From contig PEYP01000040.1 in assembly GCA_002774315.1 (NCBI GenBank), positions 1 to 12,221 on the forward strand: a stretch of 12,221 nt of DNA, given 5' to 3'. Shown piece by piece: positions 7,244 to 12,221 of the stretch (within the stretch, counting starts at the first letter, position 1; every line of letters begins with the position of its first letter). Source of the DNA: Candidatus Stahliibacteriota bacterium CG08_land_8_20_14_0_20_40_26 (GTDB lineage Bacteria; Hydrothermota; UBA3073). The position numbers and the translations under genes are program-made. A model generated the notes under the pieces. That model made no database searches. It was not told where the DNA came from and saw nothing but the letters and a program-made list of their open reading frames with translations.

Positions 7244-7627
7244 ATAACTGAATCAAAAGGATTACCAGTTGAAGTCCGGGCTGCGGCTGCTATGATTCTC
7301 ATCCAGCTTGCCCACAAATTGGTGGCGGAATTACCAGGTGCAATGGCTATTGCCGGGACTGCTGCTCACCCGATGGTCTTTGCCGTGCTGACCTTCTGTG
7401 CTGCGTATGTCCTTGCATTTGTCGTTTGTCTCTTTCGCATACGCTGGGGCTTTATAATCAGTATCGTGCTGGGTATCGAGATTATTCTCCAGCCAATTGT
7501 ATTTCATGTCATTATGCGAATTCCCAAAGAATCGTCCTATTACATCCTCTTCCCAATCCTTCAGGGAATTCTGGTGACTTATTTCTGCTGGCTGGGCTAT
7601 CGGGCAGTCAGGACATCAGAGAGATAG
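7244..7627 (+). CDS. Small polytopic membrane protein, probable ATA start codon
   Basis: This hydrophobic protein of about 127 residues has probable membrane segments at about 45-66, 69-90 and 100-118. There is also a hydrophobic N-terminal stretch at 11-30, and a basic C-terminus (GYRAVRTSER). I do not recognise the family. No ATG, GTG or TTG follows the excellent SD AAAGGAGG (7232-7239), which itself overlaps the stop of the preceding gene. The best placed codon is ATA at 7244, four bases after the SD, reading I-T-E-S-K-G-L-P-V-E-V; one substitution from ATG would give a standard start. The alternatives are TTG 7205, inside the FmdE-like gene with no SD, and ATG 7292, which cuts away 16 residues. 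Placement implies translation coupled to the FmdE-like gene and a membrane role in the same acquisition pathway, but function is unknown. Confidence 0.6.
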   Translation: MTESKGLPVEVRAAAAMILIQLAHKLVAELPGAMAIAGTAAHPMVFAVLTFCAAYVLAFVVCLFRIRWGFIISIVLGIEIILQPIVFHVIMRIPKESSYYILFPILQGILVTYFCWLGYRAVRTSER

Positions 7628-7641
7628 AAAGTTAGAGATAA

Positions 7642-8118
7642 ATGGCAGATTTTCGATTTGGGATTGAGAGCATGCAAATCGTAAATCGAAAATCGAAAAT
7701 TTACGGTTGTGTAAATATTTTGGAGCTTATGACTTATGCTGTAATGATTTACTCTATATTTGTGCCTTTAAGATTGGGCACAATATGGTCTTATGTGGGA
7801 TTAATTGTGTTTTTATGGGGTGCAACTATTTATACTATTGCCATAGTAAATTTTGCTACGGCTCCACTTGATAAACCGGTTACCAAAGGGATCTACGGCA
7901 TCTCAAGGCATCCCATACATTTTTCGTATTTCGTAATGTATATAGGCATAGGTATAGCCTGTGCTTCATGGATTTTTCTATTATTTTCCATAATATATAT
8001 AATTTTGCAGGACATTTTGCATTCTGCTGAAGAGCGCTTCTGTCTTGAAAAATACGGTGATGCCTATCGAGAATACATGAATAAAACATGGAGATATATA
8101 GGAGTGCCTAAAAGATGA
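7642..8118 (+). CDS. 5'-truncated isoprenylcysteine carboxyl methyltransferase-like (ICMT/PEMT) membrane protein
   Basis: The frame gives 158 residues. From residue about 26 onward it matches the C-terminal part of the ICMT/PEMT-type membrane methyltransferases: helices at about 31-46, 49-72 and 97-122, the TKGIYGISRHP motif (81-91, the SAM-binding region), then SAEERFCLEKYGDAYREYM (128-146) and RYIGVPKR. Such proteins are usually over 200 residues with an extra N-terminal membrane part, which is absent here. Residues 1-22 come from an AT-rich repeat with an 11-bp inverted repeat, ATTTTCGATTT (7649-7659) with AAATCGAAAAT (7683-7693), so the original 5' end seems replaced. No good SD precedes ATG 7642. 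The gene is probably non-functional or a remnant, consistent with the decayed genes that follow. Confidence 0.65.
   Translation: MADFRFGIESMQIVNRKSKIYGCVNILELMTYAVMIYSIFVPLRLGTIWSYVGLIVFLWGATIYTIAIVNFATAPLDKPVTKGIYGISRHPIHFSYFVMYIGIGIACASWIFLLFSIIYIILQDILHSAEERFCLEKYGDAYREYMNKTWRYIGVPKR
7649..7693. repeat. AT-rich inverted repeat fused to the methyltransferase 5' end
   Basis: ATTTTCGATTT (7649-7659) is perfectly complementary to AAATCGAAAAT (7683-7693). AAATCG and its variants recur as direct repeats from 7676 to 7693. This is intergenic-repeat-like sequence, unlike the adjoining coding DNA, yet it supplies the first residues of the methyltransferase frame. Confidence 0.6.
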
Positions 8119-8292
8119 AGAGTCTTTTGATATTATCGGAGAATTTGATTGTGGAGGATAGGATACCTATATGGATTTAAGCTTATTGGTGAAATAAGTA
8201 AGGACAGACCCAATGAAAAAGATTTAGAAAAAGCAAGGAAATTTGTAAAGGATTTATTAGAAAACTTACACAAAAAAGCAAAGCAAAATTAA
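8111..8292 (+). pseudogene. Flavodoxin-like C-terminal remnant with stop and frameshift
   Basis: Reading from 8111, one frame gives KDEESFDIIGEFDCGG, then a TAG at 8159-8161, then DTY. A shift of one frame continues YGFKLIGEISKDRPNEKDLEKA and RKFVKDLLENLHKKAKQN to a TAA at 8290-8292. Joined, this resembles the C-terminal end of flavodoxin-family proteins (GEFDCxGxDTYG...KDRPNEKDLEKARKF). The N-terminal FMN-binding part is missing. The remnant overlaps the last codons of the truncated methyltransferase, suggesting that deletions fused the pieces. Confidence 0.65.
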
Positions 8293-8531
8293 GCACGACA
8301 GGTATATATGGAGTTGTTAGACACCCTTTATATACGAGCAACGGGTTACTGGCTTTGGGTATGGCTATTCTCTTTAAATCAATGTGTGCCCTCTTGTTCT
8401 CGATTCCCTATGCTCTTCTTTATCTATTCATTATACATTTTGAAGAGAAAAATCTTCTGGAGAGATACGGAGAAGAATATAAAGAGTATAAAAGAAAAAC
8501 TCCCTGGAAGATGATTCCAAAGGTAATTTGA
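8292..8531 (+). pseudogene. Second ICMT/PEMT-like methyltransferase remnant (C-terminal fragment)
   Basis: From 8292 a frame without any start codon reads STTGIYGVVRHPLYTSNGLL, then ALGMAILFKSMCALLFSIPY and ALLYLFIIHFEEKNLLERYG, then EEYKEYKRKTPWKMIPKVI to TGA 8529-8531. This contains the family's signature (GIYGVVRHPLYTSN, then HFEEKNLLERYGEEYKEYKRKTP) in the expected spacing, but nothing of the N-terminal half. It begins right at the stop of the flavodoxin-like remnant. The open frame with a plausible start at 8308 in another phase does not encode the family sequence and is a shadow. Confidence 0.75.
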
Positions 8532-8546
8532 AACAAGACCACAAGG

Positions 8547-9281
8547 ATGAAAAATCTCTTGCTGATAATAGTTTTAATTTTTGGTGGGCAAACCCTGGGC
8601 TGCCTAGTGGGATTAATAAAAAACCCAAAAGACTCTACTTTATATGGCTCTTTATCATTTGCTGCTTCGATGATGTTAGGTATATCATTCTTTCAATTGA
8701 TACCCGAAAGTCTAAAAATCATACCCTTTTACCTGGTAATAGTCTCTTTCTTTCTCGGAATAATTATCATGCGAATCGTTGACCACCTCCTATCTCATAT
8801 AAATCCTGAGTTGCTTAAAAAAGAAAAACCATCCGTTAAAAGAAGTGTCGCCATGCTTGTTGTTGGCATGGCTTTACATAATCTGCCGGAGGGGCTGGCA
8901 ATTGGTGTTGGTTTCGCATTGACACCTACACTGGGAATTATGATAGCAATTGGAATCGCGGCACAGGATGTTCCAGAAAATATCGCAACAATCGTTCCTT
9001 TATACGGCTTGACCAGAAAGAGAATGAAGTCGTTTATCATAGTAACGATAACAATTTTGTTTGAACTACTCGGTTTTATTTTTGGCTACTATATTTTAAG
9101 AGGAACATCACTAAATTTATTGGGAGCCTCGCTTGCACTTGCAGCGGGTTTTATGACTTATATCTCAATAGAGGAATTGATTCCAGCAGCCCAAATAAAA
9201 CAAAATTTAAAAGTGGGTGTTTCCGGTCTTACCTTGGGTGTGGTCTGTGTTTTATTAATCAGCTTTTTAGGGCAGATTTAA
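8547..9281 (+). CDS. ZIP-family divalent metal transporter
   Basis: This 244-residue inner-membrane transporter of the ZIP (ZupT/GufA-like) family imports Zn2+, Fe2+ or related divalent ions. It is predicted to have about seven or eight helices, beginning LLLIIVLIFGGQTLGCLVGLI. The metal-site motifs are HNLPEGLAIG (111-120) on one helix and AAQDVPEN (138-145) on the next. ISIEELIPAA (207-216) follows on a later helix. The cytoplasmic loop around 84-100 is Lys-rich but lacks the His cluster seen in many ZIPs. Length is normal for the bacterial family. The ATG at 8547 is preceded only by a weak AAGG close to the start. The gene follows the decayed region and precedes the DUF134 promoter, so it could belong to the metal-acquisition cluster upstream. 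No terminator was recognised after it. Confidence 0.9.
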   Translation: MKNLLLIIVLIFGGQTLGCLVGLIKNPKDSTLYGSLSFAASMMLGISFFQLIPESLKIIPFYLVIVSFFLGIIIMRIVDHLLSHINPELLKKEKPSVKRSVAMLVVGMALHNLPEGLAIGVGFALTPTLGIMIAIGIAAQDVPENIATIVPLYGLTRKRMKSFIIVTITILFELLGFIFGYYILRGTSLNLLGASLALAAGFMTYISIEELIPAAQIKQNLKVGVSGLTLGVVCVLLISFLGQI

Positions 9282-9348
9282 AAGAGTGAATATCTACAGG
9301 TCTTCTTTTTCATATCGGGGATAGAGAACAAATTTTTTCATTTTTTTC

Positions 9349-9377
9349 TTGACAAGTAAGAAATTTTATGGTATACT
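9349..9377 (+). promoter_or_regulatory. Sigma70-type promoter of the DUF134-Mrp operon
   Basis: TTGACA (9349-9354) and TATACT (9372-9377) are separated by exactly 17 bp, a near-consensus promoter. The start site should fall at about 9383-9386, inside the palindrome, giving a short leader of about 25 nt before ATG 9409. Confidence 0.88.
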
Positions 9378-9378
9378 C

Positions 9379-9398
9379 TAATGAGCATATGCTCATTA
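9379..9398. promoter_or_regulatory. 20-bp perfect palindromic operator at the transcription start
   Basis: TAATGAGCATATGCTCATTA is a perfect palindrome starting one base after the -10 box and covering the expected start site. A dimeric repressor bound here would block transcription. The DUF134 protein encoded directly downstream has a helix-turn-helix, so autorepression is the simplest inference. No second copy was seen elsewhere in the window. Confidence 0.82.
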
Positions 9399-9408
9399 TG
9401 GAGTTTTT

Positions 9409-9831
9409 ATGGGGAGACGGAGAAGATGTCGGTGGGTAGGTTATAGACCCGTGGCGCAGTTTTACAAGCCTCGCGGCATACCTCTCAGTTCTCTTGAACA
9501 GGTTAGGTTGACCATTGACGAATTTGAGGCGATAAGACTATGTGATTTAAAGGGATTACACCAGGAGGAGGCGGCCCGACGGATGAAAGTGTCACGCCAG
9601 ACCTTTGGGCGGATACTTAATGAGGCACACAGGAAGATCGCTAAATGCTTTGTAGAGGGTAGGGCATTAAGAATAGAGGGTGGTAACTATACTATTATAC
9701 AAAGGGGCCTAGAGTGTTATAGATGTGGATTCGCATGGGAGATTCCTCTGGAGTTTCCATTGCCCCCAGGTTGCCCAGAGTGTGGAAGTCCGATTATTCG
9801 GGCAAGGGGTAAATCACAAAATAAAGAGTAA
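9409..9831 (+). CDS. DUF134 family DNA-binding regulator with C-terminal zinc ribbon
   Basis: This 140-residue protein has an Arg-rich N-terminus (MGRRRRCRWV). The DUF134 signature follows: FYKPRGIPLSSLEQVRLTIDEFEAIRLCDLKGL, about 18-50. A sigma-70 region-4-like helix-turn-helix (HQEEAARRMKVSRQTFGRIL, 51-70) comes next, with AHRKIA at 73-78. A C-terminal extension carries C103-x2-C106 and C122-x2-C125, which can form a zinc ribbon or sense metal or redox state. Family members are typically about 100 residues, so this is a longer variant. ATG 9409 is preceded by TGGAG (9399-9403) with five bases between. DUF134 genes are commonly found beside Mrp and NifX-like genes in anaerobes, as here. It likely controls its own promoter through the palindrome at 9379-9398. 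Confidence 0.9.
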   Translation: MGRRRRCRWVGYRPVAQFYKPRGIPLSSLEQVRLTIDEFEAIRLCDLKGLHQEEAARRMKVSRQTFGRILNEAHRKIAKCFVEGRALRIEGGNYTIIQRGLECYRCGFAWEIPLEFPLPPGCPECGSPIIRARGKSQNKE

Positions 9832-9843
9832 GAAAGGGGGAAT

Positions 9844-10632
9844 GTGGAAAAGAACAATAAACTGAAAAATGTACTTGCAAGAATAAAAAACAAGGTTCTC
9901 ATTTTCAGCGGTAAGGGTGGGGTTGGGAAGAGCACCGTTGCTGCCAATCTGGCATTTGCCTTTGCCGATAGGGGTATGAAGGTTGGACTTCTGGATGTTG
10001 ATATTCACGGTCCCAATCTCGCAAAGATGCTCGGTGTCGAGAATGAGAGAGTATATGCATCAGATGAACACACGATCCAGCCTGTAATAATTACAAAGAA
10101 TCTAAAGCTTGTCTCAATGGCATTTCTCCTACAGGACGAAACCTCACCTGTGATATGGAGGGGCCCGCTAAAAATGAAAGTAATTCAACAGTTTCTTGAA
10201 GATGTCGCGTGGGGAGACATTGACTGGCTTGTAATAGATTCCCCACCAGGCACTGGGGATGAACCCCTATCAATTGCACAGTTGATTCCGGCAACGGGAG
10301 CAGTAATCGTAACTACTCCACAGGAGGTCTCACTGCTCGACTCGAGGAAGGCGGTGAATTTCGCCAAAAAACTAAATCTAAAAATACTCGGGGTAATTGA
10401 AAATATGAGCGGGCTTATCTGTCCATACTGTGGTAAAGAAATTGAACTCTTTAAGAAGGGCGGAGGCGAAAGAGTATCCAATGAGATGGGGGTGCCGTTT
10501 CTGGGAAGGATCCCAATAGAACCAGAAATTGTTGAGTCGAGCGATAATGGTAAGCCGTTTGTTCTAAGTAACCCAGAATCCAGGGCATCCAAGGCATTTA
10601 AAGCAATTGTAGAAAAGATATTGCACAAATGA
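9844..10632 (+). CDS. Mrp/NBP35 (ApbC-like) P-loop ATPase, Fe-S cluster carrier
   Basis: This 262-residue cytosolic ATPase of the Mrp/NBP35 branch of MinD-like proteins assembles or transfers Fe-S clusters. It has a deviant Walker A, GKGGVGKST (23-31), switch I DVDIHGPN (51-58) and Walker B/switch II LVIDSPPGTGDE (129-140). The CPYC pair (193-196), just after NMSG, coordinates the bridging cluster between two subunits. The N-terminal MIP18 (DUF59) domain of longer Mrp proteins is absent and the eukaryotic NBP35 N-terminal cysteines are also missing, as is common in anaerobes. The start is GTG 9844, close behind AAGGGGG (9834-9840). It sits 12 bases after the DUF134 gene and so is in its operon. 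The gene symbol mrp would be descriptive only. Confidence 0.93.
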   Translation: MEKNNKLKNVLARIKNKVLIFSGKGGVGKSTVAANLAFAFADRGMKVGLLDVDIHGPNLAKMLGVENERVYASDEHTIQPVIITKNLKLVSMAFLLQDETSPVIWRGPLKMKVIQQFLEDVAWGDIDWLVIDSPPGTGDEPLSIAQLIPATGAVIVTTPQEVSLLDSRKAVNFAKKLNLKILGVIENMSGLICPYCGKEIELFKKGGGERVSNEMGVPFLGRIPIEPEIVESSDNGKPFVLSNPESRASKAFKAIVEKILHK

Positions 10633-10658
10633 CTAATGACCAATTTCTAATGACTAAT
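10628..10658. repeat. Short direct repeat between Mrp and DUF5320 genes
   Basis: AATGACTAAT occurs at 10628-10637 and again at 10649-10658 (21-bp period). The intergenic space also carries ATTTGATTTTTGAT (10678-10691), repeated at 11161-11174 upstream of the thioesterase. These AT-rich words look like recurring intergenic filler rather than a regulatory site. Confidence 0.5.
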
Positions 10659-10714
10659 TTTAGGTAAGGAAATTGATATTTGATTTTTGATTTAGTAAAG
10701 AGGAGGTGATTTAT

Positions 10715-11092
10715 ATGCCAAGAGGAGATAGAACAGGTCCCGCGGGATTGGGCCCTATGACGGGAAGGGCGGCGGGGTACTGTGCTGGTTATTCAGTGCC
10801 CGGTTATATGAATCCCATACCTGGAGGAGGTTATTGGAGAGGTGTAGGTAGAGGTGGAATACCTTGGGGTGGTGGAAGAGGAAGAACCTGGGGTGGTGGA
10901 AGAGGATGGGGTTGGAGAGCATATTACGGCTATCCACCATATTATCCACCTACCTATTCGCCTTATGCCCAGCCTGCCCCAGCGGATGAGAAGGAGTTTC
11001 TCAAGGAGCAACTTACAGCTGTGAAGGAGGAGATGGAAGCAATGGAGAAGAGACTTGCTGAGATAGAGGCGGAAGAGAAGAAGAAAGCCTGA
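10715..11092 (+). CDS. DUF5320 family Gly/aromatic-rich protein
   Basis: This 125-residue protein has the diagnostic DUF5320 opening MPRGDRTGPAGLGPMTGRAA followed by GYCAGY. It then has a Gly/Arg/Trp/Tyr-rich low-complexity middle (about 34-76), a Pro/Tyr stretch (YPPYYPPTYSPYAQP), and a C-terminal charged coiled-coil helix (about 89-125, KEFLKEQLTAVKEEMEAMEK...). ATG 10715 lies seven bases after AGGAGGT (10701-10707). An upstream in-frame GTG at 10706 overlaps that SD and is rejected. An 18-bp direct repeat (10865-10882 and 10889-10906, 24-bp period) encodes WGGGRGRT/WGGGRGWG. The biochemical function is unknown. The genes are typically found in anaerobes beside Mrp and NifX-type genes, so a supporting role in metal-cofactor or redox maintenance is inferred. 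Confidence 0.9.
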   Translation: MPRGDRTGPAGLGPMTGRAAGYCAGYSVPGYMNPIPGGGYWRGVGRGGIPWGGGRGRTWGGGRGWGWRAYYGYPPYYPPTYSPYAQPAPADEKEFLKEQLTAVKEEMEAMEKRLAEIEAEEKKKA

Positions 11093-11101
11093 TACTGAGA
11101 T

Positions 11102-11134
11102 ATGTGAGGGGGGTCTATTTTACCCCCCTCGCAT
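11102..11134 (+). terminator. Strong hairpin after the DUF5320 gene (terminator-like, no U-tract)
   Basis: ATGTGAGGGGGGT (11102-11114) pairs with ACCCCCCTCGCAT (11122-11134), a 13-bp stem with one T-G wobble and a 7-nt loop, ten bases after the stop codon. The sequence after it is AAATTAAAAT, not a U-tract, so it may be a 3' processing or stabilising hairpin or a factor-assisted terminator. It separates the DUF134-Mrp-DUF5320 operon from the thioesterase. Confidence 0.65.
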
Positions 11135-11221
11135 AAATTAAAATCAAATTGATACTTACTATTTGATTTTTGATATTTGTTTAAAGTGCCCTTTTTAAAA
11201 TATCTACTGGGGTTTACGCGT

Positions 11222-11614
11222 ATGAGTACTAAAAGAAATTCAAATTGCTTTGCATGTGGCAAAGACAATCCTATCGGTCTCCATCTTAAGGTCGATAGTC
11301 GAGAGGGGATGGCAAAAGTAGAATTCACCCCTACCTCCCCCTATGAAGGATACAGTGGTTATATACACGGTGGAATAATATCCACGCTTCTTGATGAGGT
11401 TATGGTATGGGCAGCCAAGTCACTTGGAATCAAGGCGGTGACCGCCGAGCTTTCTGTGAGATTCAAAAAGCCCGTGCTCATAGATGAACCTATAATAATT
11501 GATGGCAAGATAACCGATATAAGGAAGAAATTACTGTACGGGGAGGCATTTATCTATAGTGAGGAAAATAAGGTTCTCGCTACTGCAACAGGGAAGCTTG
11601 TGGGGATGGAATAA
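11222..11614 (+). CDS. PaaI-type hotdog-fold thioesterase
   Basis: This 130-residue protein is predicted to hydrolyse an acyl-CoA thioester. The N-terminal NCFACGKDNPIGLHL (8-22) is common to a subgroup of PaaI/4HBT proteins. The catalytic region is YIHGGIISTLLDEVMVWAA (47-65), with HGG at 49-51 and D58/E59 on the central helix. ELSVRFKKPVLIDEPIIIDG (76-95) and the following strands complete one hotdog. I chose ATG 11222. A longer TTG start at 11177 would add 15 residues from an AT-rich intergenic repeat. The SD is weak. The gene has its own spacing after a strong hairpin and may be transcribed separately. Its substrate and link to the cofactor genes are unknown. The fold assignment is firm, the specificity is not. 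Confidence 0.88.
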   Translation: MSTKRNSNCFACGKDNPIGLHLKVDSREGMAKVEFTPTSPYEGYSGYIHGGIISTLLDEVMVWAAKSLGIKAVTAELSVRFKKPVLIDEPIIIDGKITDIRKKLLYGEAFIYSEENKVLATATGKLVGME

Positions 11615-11766
11615 TATTCTTGCAGATTTCAGATTACAGGCTATGGTGGGTGTGCAAAAACAACCGTGCAGCAAGCCTGTCTACCCTGCCTACCGGCAGG
11701 CAGGCGACAGGTAGATTGGAGTTAATTCTTGGAGTTCCCTGCACCTATTAGGTGCGGGGTTATATA

Positions 11767-11829
11767 AAAGGCTGACGCCTTAATTCCAAAGGCTTACGCC
11801 TTAATTCCAAAAGCTGACGCCTTAATTCC
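11767..11829. repeat. Tandem array of three 21-bp hairpin units
   Basis: Three consecutive 21-bp units (11767-11787, 11788-11808, 11809-11829) share the consensus A + AAGGCTGACGCCTTAATTCC. Each has one or no substitution from the consensus (TGAC to TTAC in unit 2; AAGGC to AAAGC in unit 3). Within a unit AAGGC-TGAC-GCCTT is a small palindrome. Confidence 0.88.
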
Positions 11830-11858
11830 ATCACAATCGACATTAAAAGCTCTCTTGC

Positions 11859-11884
11859 TGTAGGGACAAGGTTTATTCCTGTCC
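11859..11884. repeat. TGTAGG-type single hairpin repeat
   Basis: TGTAGGGACAAGG then TTTATT then CCTGTCC forms a 7-bp stem with one bulged A. It begins with the same TGTAGG as the elements at 116 and 2747, so it looks like a half-unit of that family. Confidence 0.55.
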
Positions 11885-12016
11885 GCAATATGGGAAAATC
11901 AGATTTTTGCACAGCCTGTATGGATTGCGGATTACCGATCACTGATAGCCAATACTGTATGTCCTTAGTGCCTTTGCAGACTTTTTTTTAAATTTATAAA
12001 ATCTTGTTGATCTGCG

Positions 12017-12086
12017 TTTACCCTGTTAAATAGAACTGTTTAAAGAACACTTTGGTATTCATTGTTGCATTATTTAACGGGGTGAA
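12017..12086. repeat. Imperfect inverted repeat upstream of the NifX-like gene
   Basis: TTTACCCTGTTAAATA (12017-12032) pairs with TATTTAACGGGGTGAA (12071-12086) at 14 of 16 positions, and both exceptions are G-T pairs, so RNA could form a full stem around a 38-nt loop. TCTGCG flanks both arms as a direct repeat. It lies 28 bases before the ATG and could be a leader structure or another dispersed repeat. Confidence 0.5.
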
Positions 12087-12114
12087 TCTGCGTCCAATTT
12101 TCTAGGGGGGTAGG

Positions 12115-12221
12115 ATGAAAATAGCAATATCGTCAACTGGTAGTGACATTGATGCACAGGTGGATTCTCGTTTCGGAAGGTGTAGCTATTTCATCATATA
12201 TGATACCGAAACGGGAGAAAC
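12115..12221 (+). CDS. NifX/NifB-family (dinitrogenase iron-molybdenum cofactor) protein, 3' end outside window
   Basis: Only the first 35 codons are present: MKIAISSTGSDIDAQVDSRF then GRCSYFIIYDTETGE. This matches the opening beta-strand, loop and second strand of the Nitro_FeMo-Co (NifX/NifB C-terminal) fold, where the segment VDSRFGRC is a hallmark. Stand-alone members bind Fe-Mo or Fe-S type clusters in the cytosol and often sit near DUF134, Mrp and DUF5320 genes, as here. ATG 12115 follows the purine-rich AGGGGGGTAGG by a short gap. It is separated from the thioesterase by the repeat region and so is probably transcribed on its own. Confidence 0.88.
   Translation, partial: MKIAISSTGSDIDAQVDSRFGRCSYFIIYDTETGE

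Larger units (their letters stand above)
11635..11920. repeat. MITE-like segment bounded by split inverted repeats
   Basis: TACAGGCT (11635-11642) and TGTGCAAAAA (11651-11660) on the left are complementary to AGCCTGTA (11913-11920) and TTTTTGCACA (11904-11913) on the right. The left arm differs by an extra run of 8 bases (ATGGTGGG) between its two parts. The ends enclose several hairpins and the tandem array in about 285 bp. No transposase and no target duplication were identified. Confidence 0.5.
11615..12114. other. 500-bp non-coding region packed with repeats
   Basis: No gene is supported on either strand. The contents in order are: a long-range inverted repeat (11635-11660 with 11904-11920); a nested hairpin CCTGTC...GACAGG (11676-11711) containing CCTGCC-TACC-GGCAGG; the hairpin CCCTGCACC-TATTA-GGTGCGGGG (11737-11759, one wobble pair); the 3 x 21-bp array (11767-11829); a TGTAGG-type hairpin (11859-11884); a T-run (11983-11991, no clear hairpin before it); and an imperfect inverted repeat (12017-12032 with 12071-12086) before the last gene. 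Confidence 0.7.

Noticed and set aside
8308..8514. 68-codon frame with an ATG
   Set aside because: It is out of phase with the methyltransferase signature (GIYGVVRHP...EEKNLLERYGEEY), which lies in the neighbouring frame; this is a shadow of a pseudogene.
11177..11221. TTG start adding 15 residues to the thioesterase
   Set aside because: The extension is encoded by AT-rich intergenic sequence repeated at 10678-10691. ATG 11222 gives the normal family N-terminus (NCFACG).
11767..11829. CRISPR array
   Set aside because: The 21-bp units are directly adjacent with no unique spacers, and no cas gene is present.
11760..11942. Minus-strand frame with repeated Leu-Arg-Arg words
   Set aside because: The repetition simply reflects the 21-bp tandem array; no SD or recognisable protein.
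12004..12032. Possible promoter TTGTTG-17-TAAATA before the NifX-like gene
   Set aside because: Both boxes are poor, and the -10 falls inside an inverted-repeat arm; too weak to call.

Overview
The window comes from a diderm (Gram-negative-type) bacterium. It carries two large TonB-dependent outer-membrane receptors with N-terminal carboxypeptidase-D-like regulatory domains, plus a HmuY-like lipoprotein. The genes point to an anaerobic or micro-aerobic lifestyle: DUF134 regulator, Mrp/NBP35 ATPase, DUF5320 protein, NifX/NifB-type cofactor protein, and secreted FmdE-like protein. Together with abundant small palindromic intergenic repeats, this resembles poorly characterised candidate phyla related to the Bacteroidota/FCB or WOR-3 groups. 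The taxon cannot be fixed from the sequence alone. All genes seen lie on the + strand. No tRNA, rRNA, CRISPR array or transposase gene was recognised.

Region 1 (about 268-7627) looks like a metal- or metallo-cofactor-acquisition cluster. Its order is TonB receptor 1, HmuY-like lipoprotein, TonB receptor 2, a secreted DUF4198 (NikM-like) protein, a secreted FmdE-domain protein, and a small polytopic membrane protein whose only SD-linked start codon appears to be ATA. The inferred scheme is that the lipoprotein and receptors capture and import a ligand across the outer membrane, while the two secreted proteins handle metal or cofactor in the periplasm. The ligand (haem, corrinoid, nickel or cobalt chelate) is not determined.

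Region 2 (about 7642-8531) is a zone of gene decay. It holds a 5'-truncated isoprenylcysteine-methyltransferase-like gene whose first codons are read from an intergenic repeat, then a flavodoxin-like C-terminal remnant with an in-frame stop and a frameshift, then a second headless methyltransferase remnant. A complete ZIP-family metal transporter (8547-9281) follows.

Region 3 (9349-12221) starts at a near-perfect sigma70-type promoter whose start region is covered by a 20-bp perfect palindrome. It reads DUF134 regulator, Mrp/NBP35 P-loop ATPase, DUF5320 Gly/aromatic-rich protein, and a strong hairpin. A PaaI-type hotdog thioesterase follows, then a 500-bp repeat-rich non-coding stretch, and the first 35 codons of a NifX/NifB-family protein cut by the window end. 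DUF134, Mrp ATPase and NifX genes are recurrent neighbours in anaerobes and suggest Fe-S or Mo/Fe cofactor handling.

Small palindromic repeats are the other main feature. Units beginning TGTAGG occur at 116-179, 2747-2793 and 11859-11884. A 3 x 21-bp tandem array lies at 11767-11829, and a perfect palindrome sits in frame inside the FmdE-like gene.
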